DNA from: Dyadobacter crusticola DSM 16708
GTDB taxonomy: Bacteria > Bacteroidota > Bacteroidia > Cytophagales > Spirosomataceae
Direction of reading: 5' to 3'
Assembly: GCF_000701505.1 (NCBI RefSeq)
Contig: NZ_JNJB01000005.1
Span: 462,904 to 526,903 of the forward strand
Length of the DNA stretch: 64,000 nucleotides
The notes under the pieces are model-generated. The model worked only from the letters and a program-made list of their open reading frames with translations, did no database searches and was not told the origin of the DNA. Every line of letters starts with the position of its first letter. Positions within the stretch are counted from its first letter, which is position 1. The translations under genes and the position numbers were made by a program. Shown in pieces: positions 54,020 to 62,815 of the stretch.

Positions 54020-54373
54020 ATGAAAGCGCTTTCATTGATTATAACCGTTCTGTTTATTACCGCTTCACAGTCTTTTGCACAGAAATCGAGGTATACTGAG
54101 CGGACTACCGAAACGAGGACAAGCCTTAAAACGACCAAAAAAGACTCGTCGGATGTAACTGCTATCCTCAAAGATTCGTCAAATGCAGAATCCGGACCTA
54201 TTTTGAAGGACGACGGATCTGTGAGCACCACCGGCACAATCGACGGCCGCAGCAGCACGGGTCGGCCAGATGCGGATACCACAACGAGCTATACCGTTAA
54301 AAAGAAAGTAAGAAGGCTGAATCCTGACGAAACTGTCAAAACTGATTCCACCAGAAAACGTAGAAAACCCTGA
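54020..54373 (+). CDS. Small secreted Thr/Ser-rich protein
   Basis: A 117-residue exported protein with a signal peptide (MKALSLIITVLFITASQSFA). The mature part is hydrophilic, rich in Thr, Ser, Asp and Lys, and ends in a basic TRKRRKP. It has an internal near-repeat KDSSDVTAILKDSSNAESG (KDSS twice). It looks disordered and matches no family I know. Eight bases separate it from the membrane protein gene at 54382, with which it may be co-transcribed. Confidence 0.7.
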   Translation: MKALSLIITVLFITASQSFAQKSRYTERTTETRTSLKTTKKDSSDVTAILKDSSNAESGPILKDDGSVSTTGTIDGRSSTGRPDADTTTSYTVKKKVRRLNPDETVKTDSTRKRRKP

Positions 54374-54381
54374 TAATCTTT

Positions 54382-54846
54382 ATGTTCCCCATTCTGATCA
54401 TTGCGCACTCGGTAATCCGATGGTTTGTAGTTATCACTCTATTAATCGCGATTTACCGGGGAGTCCGAGGGTGGCGGGGAGCAGAAAAGTTCACGAAACG
54501 GGATGATTCGTTGCGGCATGGAACTGCCACATTCGCCCACATACAGATGATGATCGGGTATTTGTTGTATTTCAACAGCCCGTTCATCGCCTACTTCCGT
54601 TCACATTTCAAAGAAGCTGTGCAGCACTTTGACTTCGTGTTTTTTGGCATAATCCACATCACATTAATGACGATCGCTGTCATTGTCATCACCATCGGAT
54701 CGTCTGCAGCCAAACGACAGCAGACAGATCTGGCAAAATTTAAGGTGATGACAATCTGTTATCTGATCGCAGCGATAATTATCTTCATTGCAATACCCTG
54801 GCCATTTTCTCCGCTTTCAGCGAGACCGTATCTGAGGTTTTTTTGA
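54382..54846 (+). CDS. Four-helix membrane protein of unknown function
   Basis: A 154-residue integral membrane protein with four predicted helices (about 3-24, 55-75, 87-108 and 124-142). His residues occur near helix ends (IAHSVIRW, HIQMMIGY, HFDFVFFGIIHITL), a pattern seen in cytochrome b561-like and in 'cytochrome B' annotated Bacteroidota proteins, but heme binding cannot be shown. It closely follows the small secreted protein gene. Confidence 0.75.
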   Translation: MFPILIIAHSVIRWFVVITLLIAIYRGVRGWRGAEKFTKRDDSLRHGTATFAHIQMMIGYLLYFNSPFIAYFRSHFKEAVQHFDFVFFGIIHITLMTIAVIVITIGSSAAKRQQTDLAKFKVMTICYLIAAIIIFIAIPWPFSPLSARPYLRFF

Positions 54847-54924
54847 TGTAGCGTGCGTGATAGTGTAATTGATGCCACAAAGGCGAACACCAAGCTTTAT
54901 GAGTACCAGCTGATCGGACCTAAA

Positions 54925-55377
54925 CTATTGAAATCGCCACGCAAATGCACCTTTGCGCAGGTTGATACCATGTTCGAGATACGCTTTCAGAAAGGCCAGA
55001 AAATAAGCCCAGCCTTCGGTATTGCCCCTCAGCCAGTCGATTCCTTCGGGTGTATTCTCCATGTATTTTTCGGAAATGCGCACGATCGTTGTTCCGCCCA
55101 ATGGTTCCAGTGAAATCTCTACGAGTGTTTCATTACCCTCCTCACCCCAGTAAAATGAGATAAATTGATGATCGGTAACTTGCTCGACCAGCACCGGTAC
55201 ATCCACATCAGTTTCCGGAAAATGCCAGGTCAGCCGGGCTCCGTCGCGAATATGGCCACTGCTGTCGGCGATGAAATAGTTGACCATGTGAACCGGGTCT
55301 ACAATAGCCTCGAAAACCTCAGCAGGCGTTTTGGCGATCTGTATCGCGGCCTTACTTTCCAATTTTACACCTTCCAT
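54925..55377 (-). CDS. SRPBCC/AHSA1-like protein
   Basis: A 150-residue START-like (SRPBCC, activator of Hsp90 ATPase homologue 1-like) domain protein, with a single helix-grip fold for a hydrophobic ligand. It shows AAIQIAKTPAEVFEAIVDPVHMVNYF (in part), LTWHFPETDVDVPV, WGEEGNETLVEISLEP and the final helix GWAYFLAFLKAYLEHGI. ATG at 55377 is preferred over an in-frame TTG at 55386. It stands alone. Ligand and role unknown. Confidence 0.85.
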   Translation of the reverse strand: MEGVKLESKAAIQIAKTPAEVFEAIVDPVHMVNYFIADSSGHIRDGARLTWHFPETDVDVPVLVEQVTDHQFISFYWGEEGNETLVEISLEPLGGTTIVRISEKYMENTPEGIDWLRGNTEGWAYFLAFLKAYLEHGINLRKGAFAWRFQ

Positions 55378-55488
55378 TAAGATCAAAGTTTTAGTTGAAG
55401 ACTTTCGCCGTTAAAGGCTGCACTCGCATTTAAGCAAAAGCCAGGCCAGCCCCTTTCTGAGGTGAGCAGTGAATGCGGGCCGCCCCAA

Positions 55489-55579
55489 ACAAAAAAACCT
55501 CCATAAAGCTATCTAAATGGAGGTTGATATTGTATATGATAAACGTTGAGTAAAGATGCCTGATCAATAAGTATCCGCT
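55489..55579 (-). ncRNA. Candidate small RNA ending in an intrinsic terminator
   Basis: On the minus strand TACTTTTG (55593-55586) matches the -7 consensus. A transcript starting near 55579 would run about 90 nt into a 9-bp hairpin (55525-55496) followed by seven T. The upstream protein gene already has its own terminator at 55657-55679, so this second unit is otherwise unexplained. No -33 TTTG is clear, and no convincing small protein is seen inside. Confidence 0.35.
55496..55525 (-). terminator. Intrinsic terminator with T7 tail
   Basis: AACCTCCAT (55496-55504) and ATGGAGGTT (55517-55525) form a perfect 9-bp stem with a 12-base loop; on the minus strand it is followed by TTTTTTTG. It lies about 130 bases beyond the terminator of the gene at 55706. 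Confidence 0.8.
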
Positions 55580-55656
55580 TGTTACCAAAAGTAATACTAG
55601 TTTAACTGAAAACAGGCTATCAGGTTTTATCAAATAGTTAAAAAAGTTGCCGGCAA

Positions 55657-55679
55657 ACTATGCCGGCAATTGAACGTTT
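55657..55679 (-). terminator. Intrinsic terminator of the heme-domain protein gene
   Basis: TTGCCGGCA (55657-55665) and TGCCGGCAA (55671-55679) form a perfect GC-rich 9-bp stem with loop AACTA, about 27 bases after the stop at 55706, followed on the minus strand by CTTTTTTAAC. Confidence 0.85.
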
Positions 55680-55705
55680 TACGGATAATCTGCCGCTTTA
55701 ATGCA

Positions 55706-58351
55706 TTATTTTTTCTGCTGTGACAGGAAAGTAATGAGTGACGCAAATTCCTCATACGATAGCTCGTTGGCCAGGCCCGGGGGCATCATCGAGTTTTCCA
55801 TTTCCTTCCGGGAGGTAATATCAGAAGCTTTGAAAGTGTAAACGGCACCGGTAATATCCCGTAAAACCAGCTTCTCCGCCGACTCCTCAGAAACAAAGCC
55901 CATGAAGCTTTTTCCATCTTTGGTCGTAATCAATACCGATGCAAATCCCTGAGAGATCGACGCATTCGGTTTCAATATGGACTCAGCAATTTGTTCGCGG
56001 TTCATAATCGAGCCTATTTGCCCCATGTACGGTCCTTTTAATGGACCATTGCGATTGATACTATGGCAGGCCACGCAGCCTTGCTTGGTAAATAAAGTTT
56101 TTCCAAGTGCCGGATCGCCTTCAATTTTCGCAATTGCCAGCATCACATCTTCAATGGAATTTTCACCCACCTGGCCTTTTTTGTTCTGTATTTTTGTTAG
56201 ATCAATCTTCACTTCCTGTTTTTCAACAACGATATCTTCTCCGCCAAACTCATCGATTCCCATTCGCTGGCGACCATTCAGGTCGGCAAAAAATTTCTTT
56301 CCATCCTCATCGGCTTTGCTCCATTGCTGCATCAGAAAACGTTTGATTTCGTCCGATGAGGCCCAGGTAACAGCCTTATAGTAAGGACCGTGGGTATCCG
56401 GGCGGGTACTCCACCACCATGATCCGTCGTATGGCGCTTCTTCCTTGTAAAGTCGGCCGAGTGTGGTTAGTATCTGCTTTTTCAAAGCTTCATCTTTGGA
56501 TTGATCATAAGCCGCGATCAAACCCGATACGGCTTTCGGATCGTGCATATAACGCAATGCCCAAAGTGCGAGCGTCGAGCTTTCAGTTCCAATGGCCTGC
56601 ACACAAGCATCTACCGCATGGATTGAAACCAACGCACGAACTGCCAAATGCGGAGGAACAATGGCAGCGTTGGGGGTTGCATGCGGGCCTTCTGTGCCTT
56701 TTGCGGGTGAGACAAACGATGAAGGTACCTTCACTGCCAGCAATGCAGCAGCAGCCTCCGGGCGACCGAGTCTGCCCAGGCCAATCGTAGCAGCTGCCTG
56801 CACACGCGGCGAGCTGTCTTTCATTCCTTTTATGAATGGGTCAAGTGGTACTTTTTCAAGGGCAGGCTTTCTGTCGGCCAAAGCGCGGAGTGCAAATTCA
56901 CGGACTGCATTGTCATCGGTAAGCTTCACCAGATTGGTTACCGCATCTTTGCCAGCAGCCTGCGCATAAGTGTATATACCCGCTACCCTGATATAAAGTG
57001 GGAGTGCCTTATCTTCCGCGATTTTCCAGGATAATTTCGCCGCATCTTTTGGAAAGCGCGCCAGCAATTCCTGCTGACCAGCCAGCCGCTGCACCGCACT
57101 TTCCGATTTCAAAAGGGCTTCCAGTTCTTTCGCATTCGACTTCTTTACATCTTTAAATGCTTTGTACTTCCACCCTTTCGGAACAGCCCGCACGACAAAC
57201 CCCTTGCTCGGGTTACCCGAATAACCTGCGCCGTCCCAGGCAGCGAGGTAAACACGACCGGAAGCGTCAATGTCCAAATCTGTAACCTGCGCCAGCTTGA
57301 TAAATTCTTCTTCTTTCTGGGTGAATGTAGCTCCGTCAGGCTCCACGCGGTGCACGTAAACCTGGCTGCGGCCCCAGTCGGCCATCATCGGTACGCGGTT
57401 GTACTTGGCAGGCCAGTTTGGATCATCCATAAACAAAGAGCCGGTCCCGGAGCCACCGCCCAGGTCGATCAGCGCAGGGATGATTTCTTCTGTGAAATTT
57501 TTGAACAAAACAGGATAACCGTACTCTCCCGACTGGATCTGATTGCTGAAACGAATATTCCAGCCGCCGCCGTCATTGGTATTATCGCGTGTGAAAATAT
57601 TCATGTAAGGATCAATCGCCACATCGTAGATATTGCGCATTCCGTGGGTGTAAACCTCCATTTCGGTTCCATCCGGACGAACGCGCACGATTCCGCCACC
57701 AAGCTGCGTCAGCTTTTTACCGGAACGATCCACCGCCTCATGAAATCCAAAGTCACCCACCGCAATGTAGATCCAACCGTCGATCCCCATTCTTATTCCA
57801 TTTGTAGCGTGGTCGGTTCCGCGGCTTTGCAGGAATTTGGGATTACTGATTCCCTGTATCAAAGTGGTGGAAGGTCCATCGGCCAGTCCGTCACGGTTTT
57901 TATCTTCGAATACGACCAGCGCCATACCCGAAGCTTTACCATCTGCAAACGTGGTATGCAGCACAAAAAGCTGATCGCCCATTGAAATGATCCCGCGCGG
58001 ATCGTCCACTTTCGCAAAAGTGGTGTGCTTATCCACTTTCCCGTCATTATTGGAATCAACAAGCCGCACGATACTTCCTTTACCCGGATCTTTACCCAAA
58101 GATCCGATCATGTCAACGCCCACGTAGACTTCACCGGTTGCCGCTACTGCCAGACAGGCCGGACTTGGTGTTAGTTGCGGGCCCGCAAACGGCGTAACTT
58201 CCAATTCCTCAGGCCAGCTGGTGGCATTTGGAAGTGAATCGGCTTTCACCAGGATTTTCCTTGTTACAGGGTTTTCTGTGCGCCCGATGTTCCAGTCATT
58301 CCAGCAAAGCAGCAGGAATGCAGAAAACAGGCTGAATGTAATTTTTAACAT
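55706..58351 (-). CDS. Membrane-bound dehydrogenase-like protein with HEAT repeats and cytochrome c domain
   Basis: An 881-residue exported protein. After an N-terminal signal (first ~20 residues, with a Cys that is not in a clear lipobox) comes a beta-propeller of the PVC-type membrane-bound dehydrogenase family (about 45-395: VTPFAGPQLTPSPACLAVAA, TNGIRMGIDGWIYIAVGDFG), a HEAT-repeat region (about 420-690) and a C-terminal heme-binding domain (about 750-881). The heme c site is CVACH, with MMPPG as a likely Met-ligand region. It may oxidise a sugar or other substrate in the periplasm and pass electrons to its heme; the substrate is unknown. It is a single gene. Confidence 0.88.
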   Translation of the reverse strand: MLKITFSLFSAFLLLCWNDWNIGRTENPVTRKILVKADSLPNATSWPEELEVTPFAGPQLTPSPACLAVAATGEVYVGVDMIGSLGKDPGKGSIVRLVDSNNDGKVDKHTTFAKVDDPRGIISMGDQLFVLHTTFADGKASGMALVVFEDKNRDGLADGPSTTLIQGISNPKFLQSRGTDHATNGIRMGIDGWIYIAVGDFGFHEAVDRSGKKLTQLGGGIVRVRPDGTEMEVYTHGMRNIYDVAIDPYMNIFTRDNTNDGGGWNIRFSNQIQSGEYGYPVLFKNFTEEIIPALIDLGGGSGTGSLFMDDPNWPAKYNRVPMMADWGRSQVYVHRVEPDGATFTQKEEEFIKLAQVTDLDIDASGRVYLAAWDGAGYSGNPSKGFVVRAVPKGWKYKAFKDVKKSNAKELEALLKSESAVQRLAGQQELLARFPKDAAKLSWKIAEDKALPLYIRVAGIYTYAQAAGKDAVTNLVKLTDDNAVREFALRALADRKPALEKVPLDPFIKGMKDSSPRVQAAATIGLGRLGRPEAAAALLAVKVPSSFVSPAKGTEGPHATPNAAIVPPHLAVRALVSIHAVDACVQAIGTESSTLALWALRYMHDPKAVSGLIAAYDQSKDEALKKQILTTLGRLYKEEAPYDGSWWWSTRPDTHGPYYKAVTWASSDEIKRFLMQQWSKADEDGKKFFADLNGRQRMGIDEFGGEDIVVEKQEVKIDLTKIQNKKGQVGENSIEDVMLAIAKIEGDPALGKTLFTKQGCVACHSINRNGPLKGPYMGQIGSIMNREQIAESILKPNASISQGFASVLITTKDGKSFMGFVSEESAEKLVLRDITGAVYTFKASDITSRKEMENSMMPPGLANELSYEEFASLITFLSQQKK

Positions 58352-58550
58352 AAAAATTTTAAATGCAGTTGGCGCAGCGAAGCAGGCCGGTGATTAAAGG
58401 TATTTGTTGAATTTAAAATTGAAAATAAGTCAGAACTACTCTAAAATGGTGTTCGATTACAAGATATTTTGTCCGCATTTGAACAATGGATTCAGGATAA
58501 ATCCGCCTCCGAGCAGCGCAGGGCCTGTTTGAGAGAGCTGGCATTTGATT

Positions 58551-58604
58551 GTTAGCAGTTGGGTGTTGGCTTTGAGCTAATAGCTGTTGGCTGTTAGCAG
58601 TTGG
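58551..58604. repeat. Short repeat before the FtsX permease gene
   Basis: GTTAGCAGTTGG occurs at 58551-58562 and again at 58593-58604, 42 bases apart, with related GTTGGCT/GCTGTTGGC words between. It sits just upstream of the permease start (58634). The rest of the 282-base spacer 58352-58633 shows no gene. Confidence 0.7.
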
Positions 58605-58633
58605 CTGCGTTTTTTCTCTTTTTATTCAATATC

Positions 58634-61084
58634 ATGGTCAGGAACTACATTAAGATTGCGCTTCGGAATATGTGGAAGAACAAGGCTTTCACATTTGTTA
58701 ACCTGACGGGCCTGGTTGTGGGGATCACGGCTTGCCTGCTTATTTTGCAGTATGTCAGTTTTGAGCTAAGCTTTGATCAGTTTCATAAAGATTCGGATCG
58801 TATTTACAGAGTTGCCAATGACCGCTTTCAGCAGGGGAAGCTGATCCAGCACGGTACTATTACCTATCCTGCCGTAGCGCCAGCTTTGGCCAAGGATTAT
58901 AATGAGGTAGAAACCTATACTACCATTTCTAATCCGGGTACTTTCAAATTGCAGAAGGATCAGAAGATCTATGAGGAAAAAGGCTTGTACGCAGATGCGA
59001 AGTTTCTGTCGTTTTTCACATTTCCACTCGTGGCCGGTGACGCGGAAACAGCATTGAAGGCGCCCAATTCCATCGTACTTTCTGAAAGTAATGCGAAGAG
59101 GATCTTCAATGCAAATCCGTCCCAATATCCTGATCTGATCGGAAAAACGATAATGGTTGACCTGGATACGGCTCCTTACCAGATCACCGGGATCATGAAG
59201 GATATCCCGGCAAATTCTCACCTGAAATTTTCGGTGTTGATGTCGTATCAGACGCTGGCCCGCACCTGGGGAGATTGGGTCAATACCAGCTGGGAAAGCT
59301 CGGATATGTGGCATTATGTCAAATTGAGAGAAGGCGCGGAAGCAAGCGCACTGGAAAAGAAGCTTCCCGCATTCAGTACCCGTTATTTCAAAGGAGATAA
59401 GGTATCCGGCAGCGTTGAGAAATTTCATCTGCAGCCGCTGAGCAACGCACACCTTTACTCTGATTACGAATATGAAATTGGTCAGGTGAACAATGGAAAA
59501 GCGGTCTGGACAATGCTCATTATCGCTGCATTTATACTCCTGATTGCCTGGATCAATTACATTAATCTTTCCACAGCCCGCTCTTTGGAAAGAGCCAGGG
59601 AAGTAGGTGTCCGCAAAGTAGCAGGCGCCACATCTGGACAGCTTACTTTTCAGTTTTTGTCAGAATCAGTATTGCTGAATGCTTTTGCCTTTGTACTCGC
59701 CATTGTGCTTGCATTACTTTTCCAGCCTTACCTCAACGACCTCATCGAGAAGCCGCTGTCATTTGCTTTGCTCACAGGACAGGGATATGGTGGCTCCGCA
59801 ATGGCATGGCTACTTGCGCTGGTGTTTGTCTCAGGCACATTACTCTCGGGTTTCTATCCTGCATTTGCATTATCCGGCTTCCGGGCGATCAGTGTTTTAA
59901 AAGGAAGTTTCAAACGGTCTGCAAACGGGATTTGGGTTCGTCAGTCGCTTGTGGTGTTCCAATATACAGCTTCTATGGTGCTGATAGTCGGCACATTCAT
60001 TGTGTTTAAACAACTGGAATTTATGCGCAAGGAAAACCTGGGCTTCAATATGGACCAGGTGTTGGTCGTGCGCGGCCCTGAACTAACCCGCTGGGATTCT
60101 ACTTCCATTGACCGGATCAACAGCTTCAAAGGGGAGCTAAAACGTTACCCACAGGTACAAGCAGCGAGTTCGTCGGCCAATGTATTCGGAAACCGGCTGA
60201 GCAGGAGCTTCAATATCAAGCGTGTAGGCGCCAGTGAGGGCAAAGGTGTTACATTCAGCAGAATGCCCGTTGACGCTGATTTTTTCGAAACATACCGGAT
60301 TAAAATGCTGGCTGGCAGAAACTTTCTTCCTACTGACTCAAATCAGGATGCTCAGAAAGTCAAAAATGCCATACTTAACCTGTCCGCTGCCAAGTTGCTC
60401 GGCTTTAATGATGCGGATGAAGCAACGGGTCAGAAGTTTTCTTTGAATGGAAAAGAATGGGAGATCGTAGGAGTTGTGAGCGACTTTCATCAGCAATCTC
60501 TGAAACACGCCATTGAACCCATTGTATTCGCACCATTTTACACATTAAGCGGCTTTTTTTCTGTCAAAGTAGCGAGTTCGGATATGGAAAAAACGATCAG
60601 CCTCGTGAAGCAGACTTACCAGGAATTCTTTCCGGGCAATCGTTTCGACTACTTTTTTATGGATCAAAAGTTCAATGAACAATATAAAGACGATCGCATT
60701 TTTGGCCAGATTTCCAGCTTCTTCTCACTACTGGCAGTACTGATCGCTTCACTCGGCATTTTCGGTTTATCTTCCTACACCATTGCACAACGTACCCAGG
60801 AAATCAGCGTCCGGAAGGTGCTAGGCGCTACCGTGGGCAGTATCGTCGCTTTACTTTCCCGGGACTTTATCAAACTGGTCATTATCGCCATTGTGCTCGG
60901 CTCGCCAATCGCATGGTACGGCGTAAGTCACTGGCTGGACGATTTTGCCTACAAAATCGAAATATCCTGGTGGATGTTTGCCTTAGCAGGACTAGCCGCC
61001 ATCGTCATCGCATTCGCCACAGTAAGCTCACAAGCAATCAAAGCCGCATTAATGAACCCGGCGAGGGTTTTGAAGGGGGAATGA
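58634..61084 (+). CDS. FtsX/MacB-type ABC transporter permease
   Basis: An 816-residue permease of the duplicated FtsX type common in Bacteroidota. ATG at 58634 (MVRNYIKIALRNMWKNKAFT) is chosen over a TTG in the repeat at 58601. It has an N-terminal helix (about 21-42), a MacB-like periplasmic domain, three helices around residues 285-420 with WINYINLSTARSLERAREVG and VRKVAGATSGQLTFQF, a second helix/periplasmic domain set, and a final three-helix FtsX domain (LGIFGLSSYTIAQRTQEISV, VRKVLGATVGSIV). No ATPase gene is adjacent, so the partner must be elsewhere. Repeats flank it on both sides. Confidence 0.88.
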   Translation: MVRNYIKIALRNMWKNKAFTFVNLTGLVVGITACLLILQYVSFELSFDQFHKDSDRIYRVANDRFQQGKLIQHGTITYPAVAPALAKDYNEVETYTTISNPGTFKLQKDQKIYEEKGLYADAKFLSFFTFPLVAGDAETALKAPNSIVLSESNAKRIFNANPSQYPDLIGKTIMVDLDTAPYQITGIMKDIPANSHLKFSVLMSYQTLARTWGDWVNTSWESSDMWHYVKLREGAEASALEKKLPAFSTRYFKGDKVSGSVEKFHLQPLSNAHLYSDYEYEIGQVNNGKAVWTMLIIAAFILLIAWINYINLSTARSLERAREVGVRKVAGATSGQLTFQFLSESVLLNAFAFVLAIVLALLFQPYLNDLIEKPLSFALLTGQGYGGSAMAWLLALVFVSGTLLSGFYPAFALSGFRAISVLKGSFKRSANGIWVRQSLVVFQYTASMVLIVGTFIVFKQLEFMRKENLGFNMDQVLVVRGPELTRWDSTSIDRINSFKGELKRYPQVQAASSSANVFGNRLSRSFNIKRVGASEGKGVTFSRMPVDADFFETYRIKMLAGRNFLPTDSNQDAQKVKNAILNLSAAKLLGFNDADEATGQKFSLNGKEWEIVGVVSDFHQQSLKHAIEPIVFAPFYTLSGFFSVKVASSDMEKTISLVKQTYQEFFPGNRFDYFFMDQKFNEQYKDDRIFGQISSFFSLLAVLIASLGIFGLSSYTIAQRTQEISVRKVLGATVGSIVALLSRDFIKLVIIAIVLGSPIAWYGVSHWLDDFAYKIEISWWMFALAGLAAIVIAFATVSSQAIKAALMNPARVLKGE

Positions 61085-61095
61085 GGGGGGCAGTT

Positions 61096-61174
61096 TTGAA
61101 TGATTGAATGATTGAATGATTGAATGATGAATGAGCGGGCGCCGCTGCGCCGAATGAGCGGGCGTCGTTGCGCT
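61096..61174. repeat. Left 8-bp repeat array and 23-bp tandem repeat
   Basis: Four perfect TTGAATGA units run from 61096 to 61127. Directly after, a 23-bp unit beginning GAATGAGCGGGCG occurs twice in tandem (61129-61151 and 61152-61174) with three to four differences in the GC-rich part. The 8-bp units are the reverse complement of those in the right array at 61323-61410. Confidence 0.9.
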
Positions 61175-61322
61175 GAAATGATTGAATGAGTGAATGAGTG
61201 AGTAGCGAATAAGTGAATTGGAGTTTTTAGTTTATGAGTTGAAGCCACTCCACTCAGCGATTAATGACTTAATGACTATACAATAACTGACACATTCAGC
61301 AGGATGGTGCCAGCTCACTCAA

Positions 61323-61410
61323 TCATTCAATCATTCAGTCATTCAATCATTCAATCATTCAATCATTCGCTAATTCAGTCATTCAGTCATTCGCTCATTC
61401 CGTCATTCCG
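61323..61410. repeat. Right 8-bp repeat array, eleven units
   Basis: Eleven contiguous 8-bp units with fixed core TCATTC (one has TAATTC) and a variable final dinucleotide, in order AA, AG, AA, AA, AA, GC, AG, AG, GC, CG, CG. Units ending AA are the exact reverse complement of the left array, so the two arrays can pair across about 190 bases. Confidence 0.9.
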
Positions 61411-61541
61411 TCACCTAAAATGCCAATTTTTCAGTTTCCCCGGCTCTGGCATGTAGCTTGCTTTATAGGGGATTGAATGTAAAATACTTCATTTTACTTT
61501 TTAGATAATTTATTATTTAACACTTAAAAACGAGGTAAATT

Positions 61542-61991
61542 ATGTCACTCATCAGAAAAAACCGGGATACGTTCCCAGTGCTCCCAAGCTTCTTTGATGA
61601 CTTTTTAAGTCGTGATCTTTTCAATTGGAACCAATCCAATTATTCATCAACAAGCACCACTATTCCTGCGGTAAATATCCGTGAGACCGAAGACAACTTT
61701 GAAGTTGAAATGGCGTCGCCGGGAATGGATAAAAAAGATTTCAACATTCGTCTCGACGGTAATACGCTCACTATTTCTTCTGCGAAAGAACATAAGCAGG
61801 AAGAAAACAAAGAAAATTATTCCCGCAGAGAGTTCAGCTATCAGTCTTTCCAACGATCTTTTGTTCTTCCGAAAGACGTGGTCGATGAAGACCGGATCAG
61901 CGCACAATATGAAAATGGTCTCTTAAAACTCTGGATCCCAAAACGGGAGGAAGCCAAACAAAAAGGACCTAGATTAATAGAAATACAATAA
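61542..61991 (+). CDS. Hsp20/alpha-crystallin small heat shock protein
   Basis: A 149-residue small heat shock protein that holds unfolding proteins. The alpha-crystallin domain (about 43-145) has NIRETEDNFEVEMASPGMDK, FNIRLDGNTLTISSAKE, FQRSFVLPKDVVDEDRI, and the strand-9 signature YENGLLKLWIPK. The N-terminus (FPVLPSFFDDFLSRDLFNW) is a short amphipathic arm as usual, and the C-terminal tail has no clear I-x-I. It is a single gene with a strong terminator. Confidence 0.93.
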   Translation: MSLIRKNRDTFPVLPSFFDDFLSRDLFNWNQSNYSSTSTTIPAVNIRETEDNFEVEMASPGMDKKDFNIRLDGNTLTISSAKEHKQEENKENYSRREFSYQSFQRSFVLPKDVVDEDRISAQYENGLLKLWIPKREEAKQKGPRLIEIQ

Positions 61992-61995
61992 CAAC

Positions 61996-62017
61996 AAAGG
62001 GGCCGTTCGGCCCCTTT
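61996..62017 (+). terminator. Intrinsic terminator of the Hsp20 gene
   Basis: AAAGGGGCC (61996-62004) and GGCCCCTTT (62009-62017) form a perfect 9-bp stem with loop GTTC, 4 bases after the stop, followed by TTGTTTG. It would also slow minus-strand transcripts from 62044. Confidence 0.85.
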
Positions 62018-62043
62018 TGTTTGTTTCCACCCTACCCTGCTTG

Positions 62044-62727
62044 CTATAACACTTTCTGAATTACAATGAAGAATATTTCCGTCCGAATGCGGAAACCCAG
62101 GTATTCATATACTTTGATCGCGCGCTCGTTATCTGCTTTTACATGTAAAAAAGGAAGTTCATTTACTTCCAGAATGCGGTTTACCTGATGCTGCACCAAT
62201 GTTTTGGCATAACCGTTTCCCAGGTGCGCAGGGTGCGTACATACTGCACTTATCTCTGCAAAGCCGGAAGGGTGCATGCGCTGTCCGGCCATTGCAATGA
62301 GTTGCTGCTCCTCAAAAATTCCTTGATAATGCCCGAATTCAATGGTTCGTTGAAGAAATGGACCCGGGTTGGTGAGTTGGGTAAGTGAGCGCATGTCCGG
62401 TATGTGCGCTTCCGTCAGGTCAGACAGCTTTGTTTTAGCGGATATATCGAAAGCCGGGCCTTCGTACAGCATCTGAAATCCGCGAACGGACGCAATAAGC
62501 TTCCAGCGCGCTGCAATTTCCATCTGACGATTTGACACTAAAACCACCTCATTTTCAAAAGGAAGAATGTCATAAAGTTCAGCTAAATATGCCTCAGAAG
62601 GTTCTGCAAGCGCTACAAATGGCGAAATGTCCGGCTTGAAGTAAGCTGCGGCTTTATGAAGAAAGCCAAGGTCCCTGTTGCCTGTCAACAGGGCGTTCCA
62701 GGCCGGATTGTCTAGTATATGGATCAT
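62044..62727 (-). CDS. GNAT family N-acetyltransferase
   Basis: A 227-residue acetyl-CoA-dependent acyltransferase. The C-terminal GNAT domain (about 115-227) has FAEISAVCTHPAHLGNGYAK (the acetyl-CoA loop is the Q/R-x-x-G-x-G/A-like HLGNGYA) and FLHVKADNERAIKVYEYLGF, typical of the FR47-like subgroup. The first ~110 residues form a less conserved lobe that may bind the acceptor. Substrate unknown. It converges with Hsp20 and diverges from the transglutaminase-like gene at 62816. Confidence 0.88.
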   Translation of the reverse strand: MIHILDNPAWNALLTGNRDLGFLHKAAAYFKPDISPFVALAEPSEAYLAELYDILPFENEVVLVSNRQMEIAARWKLIASVRGFQMLYEGPAFDISAKTKLSDLTEAHIPDMRSLTQLTNPGPFLQRTIEFGHYQGIFEEQQLIAMAGQRMHPSGFAEISAVCTHPAHLGNGYAKTLVQHQVNRILEVNELPFLHVKADNERAIKVYEYLGFRIRTEIFFIVIQKVL

Positions 62728-62815
62728 GAATAGGGAAAACTAAATGCAAGCGGCAAATTTAATGGCACAGGATTTATGATTGTAAAAGAATGTACTTATT
62801 CCATAATCGAATCTT

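Larger units (their letters stand above)
61085..61541. other. 457-base intergenic region dominated by short repeats
   Basis: No gene is seen. The region contains a left array of 8-bp repeats and a 23-bp tandem repeat, a unique middle (61190-61315), a right array in opposite orientation, and about 130 bases that should hold the Hsp20 promoter. No clean TAnnTTTG was found before Hsp20; TACTTTTT (61494-61501) is one mismatch away. Confidence 0.6.

Noticed and set aside
55430..55633. 67-codon minus-strand frame with a hydrophobic start
   Set aside because: It runs through a strong terminator hairpin (55496-55525) and its T-run, and its second half has no protein-like character. A small RNA or plain spacer is more likely.
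61085..61410. CRISPR array suggested by regular repeats
   Set aside because: Units are only 8 bp, contiguous and without unique spacers; no cas genes are present. This is a simple tandem repeat.
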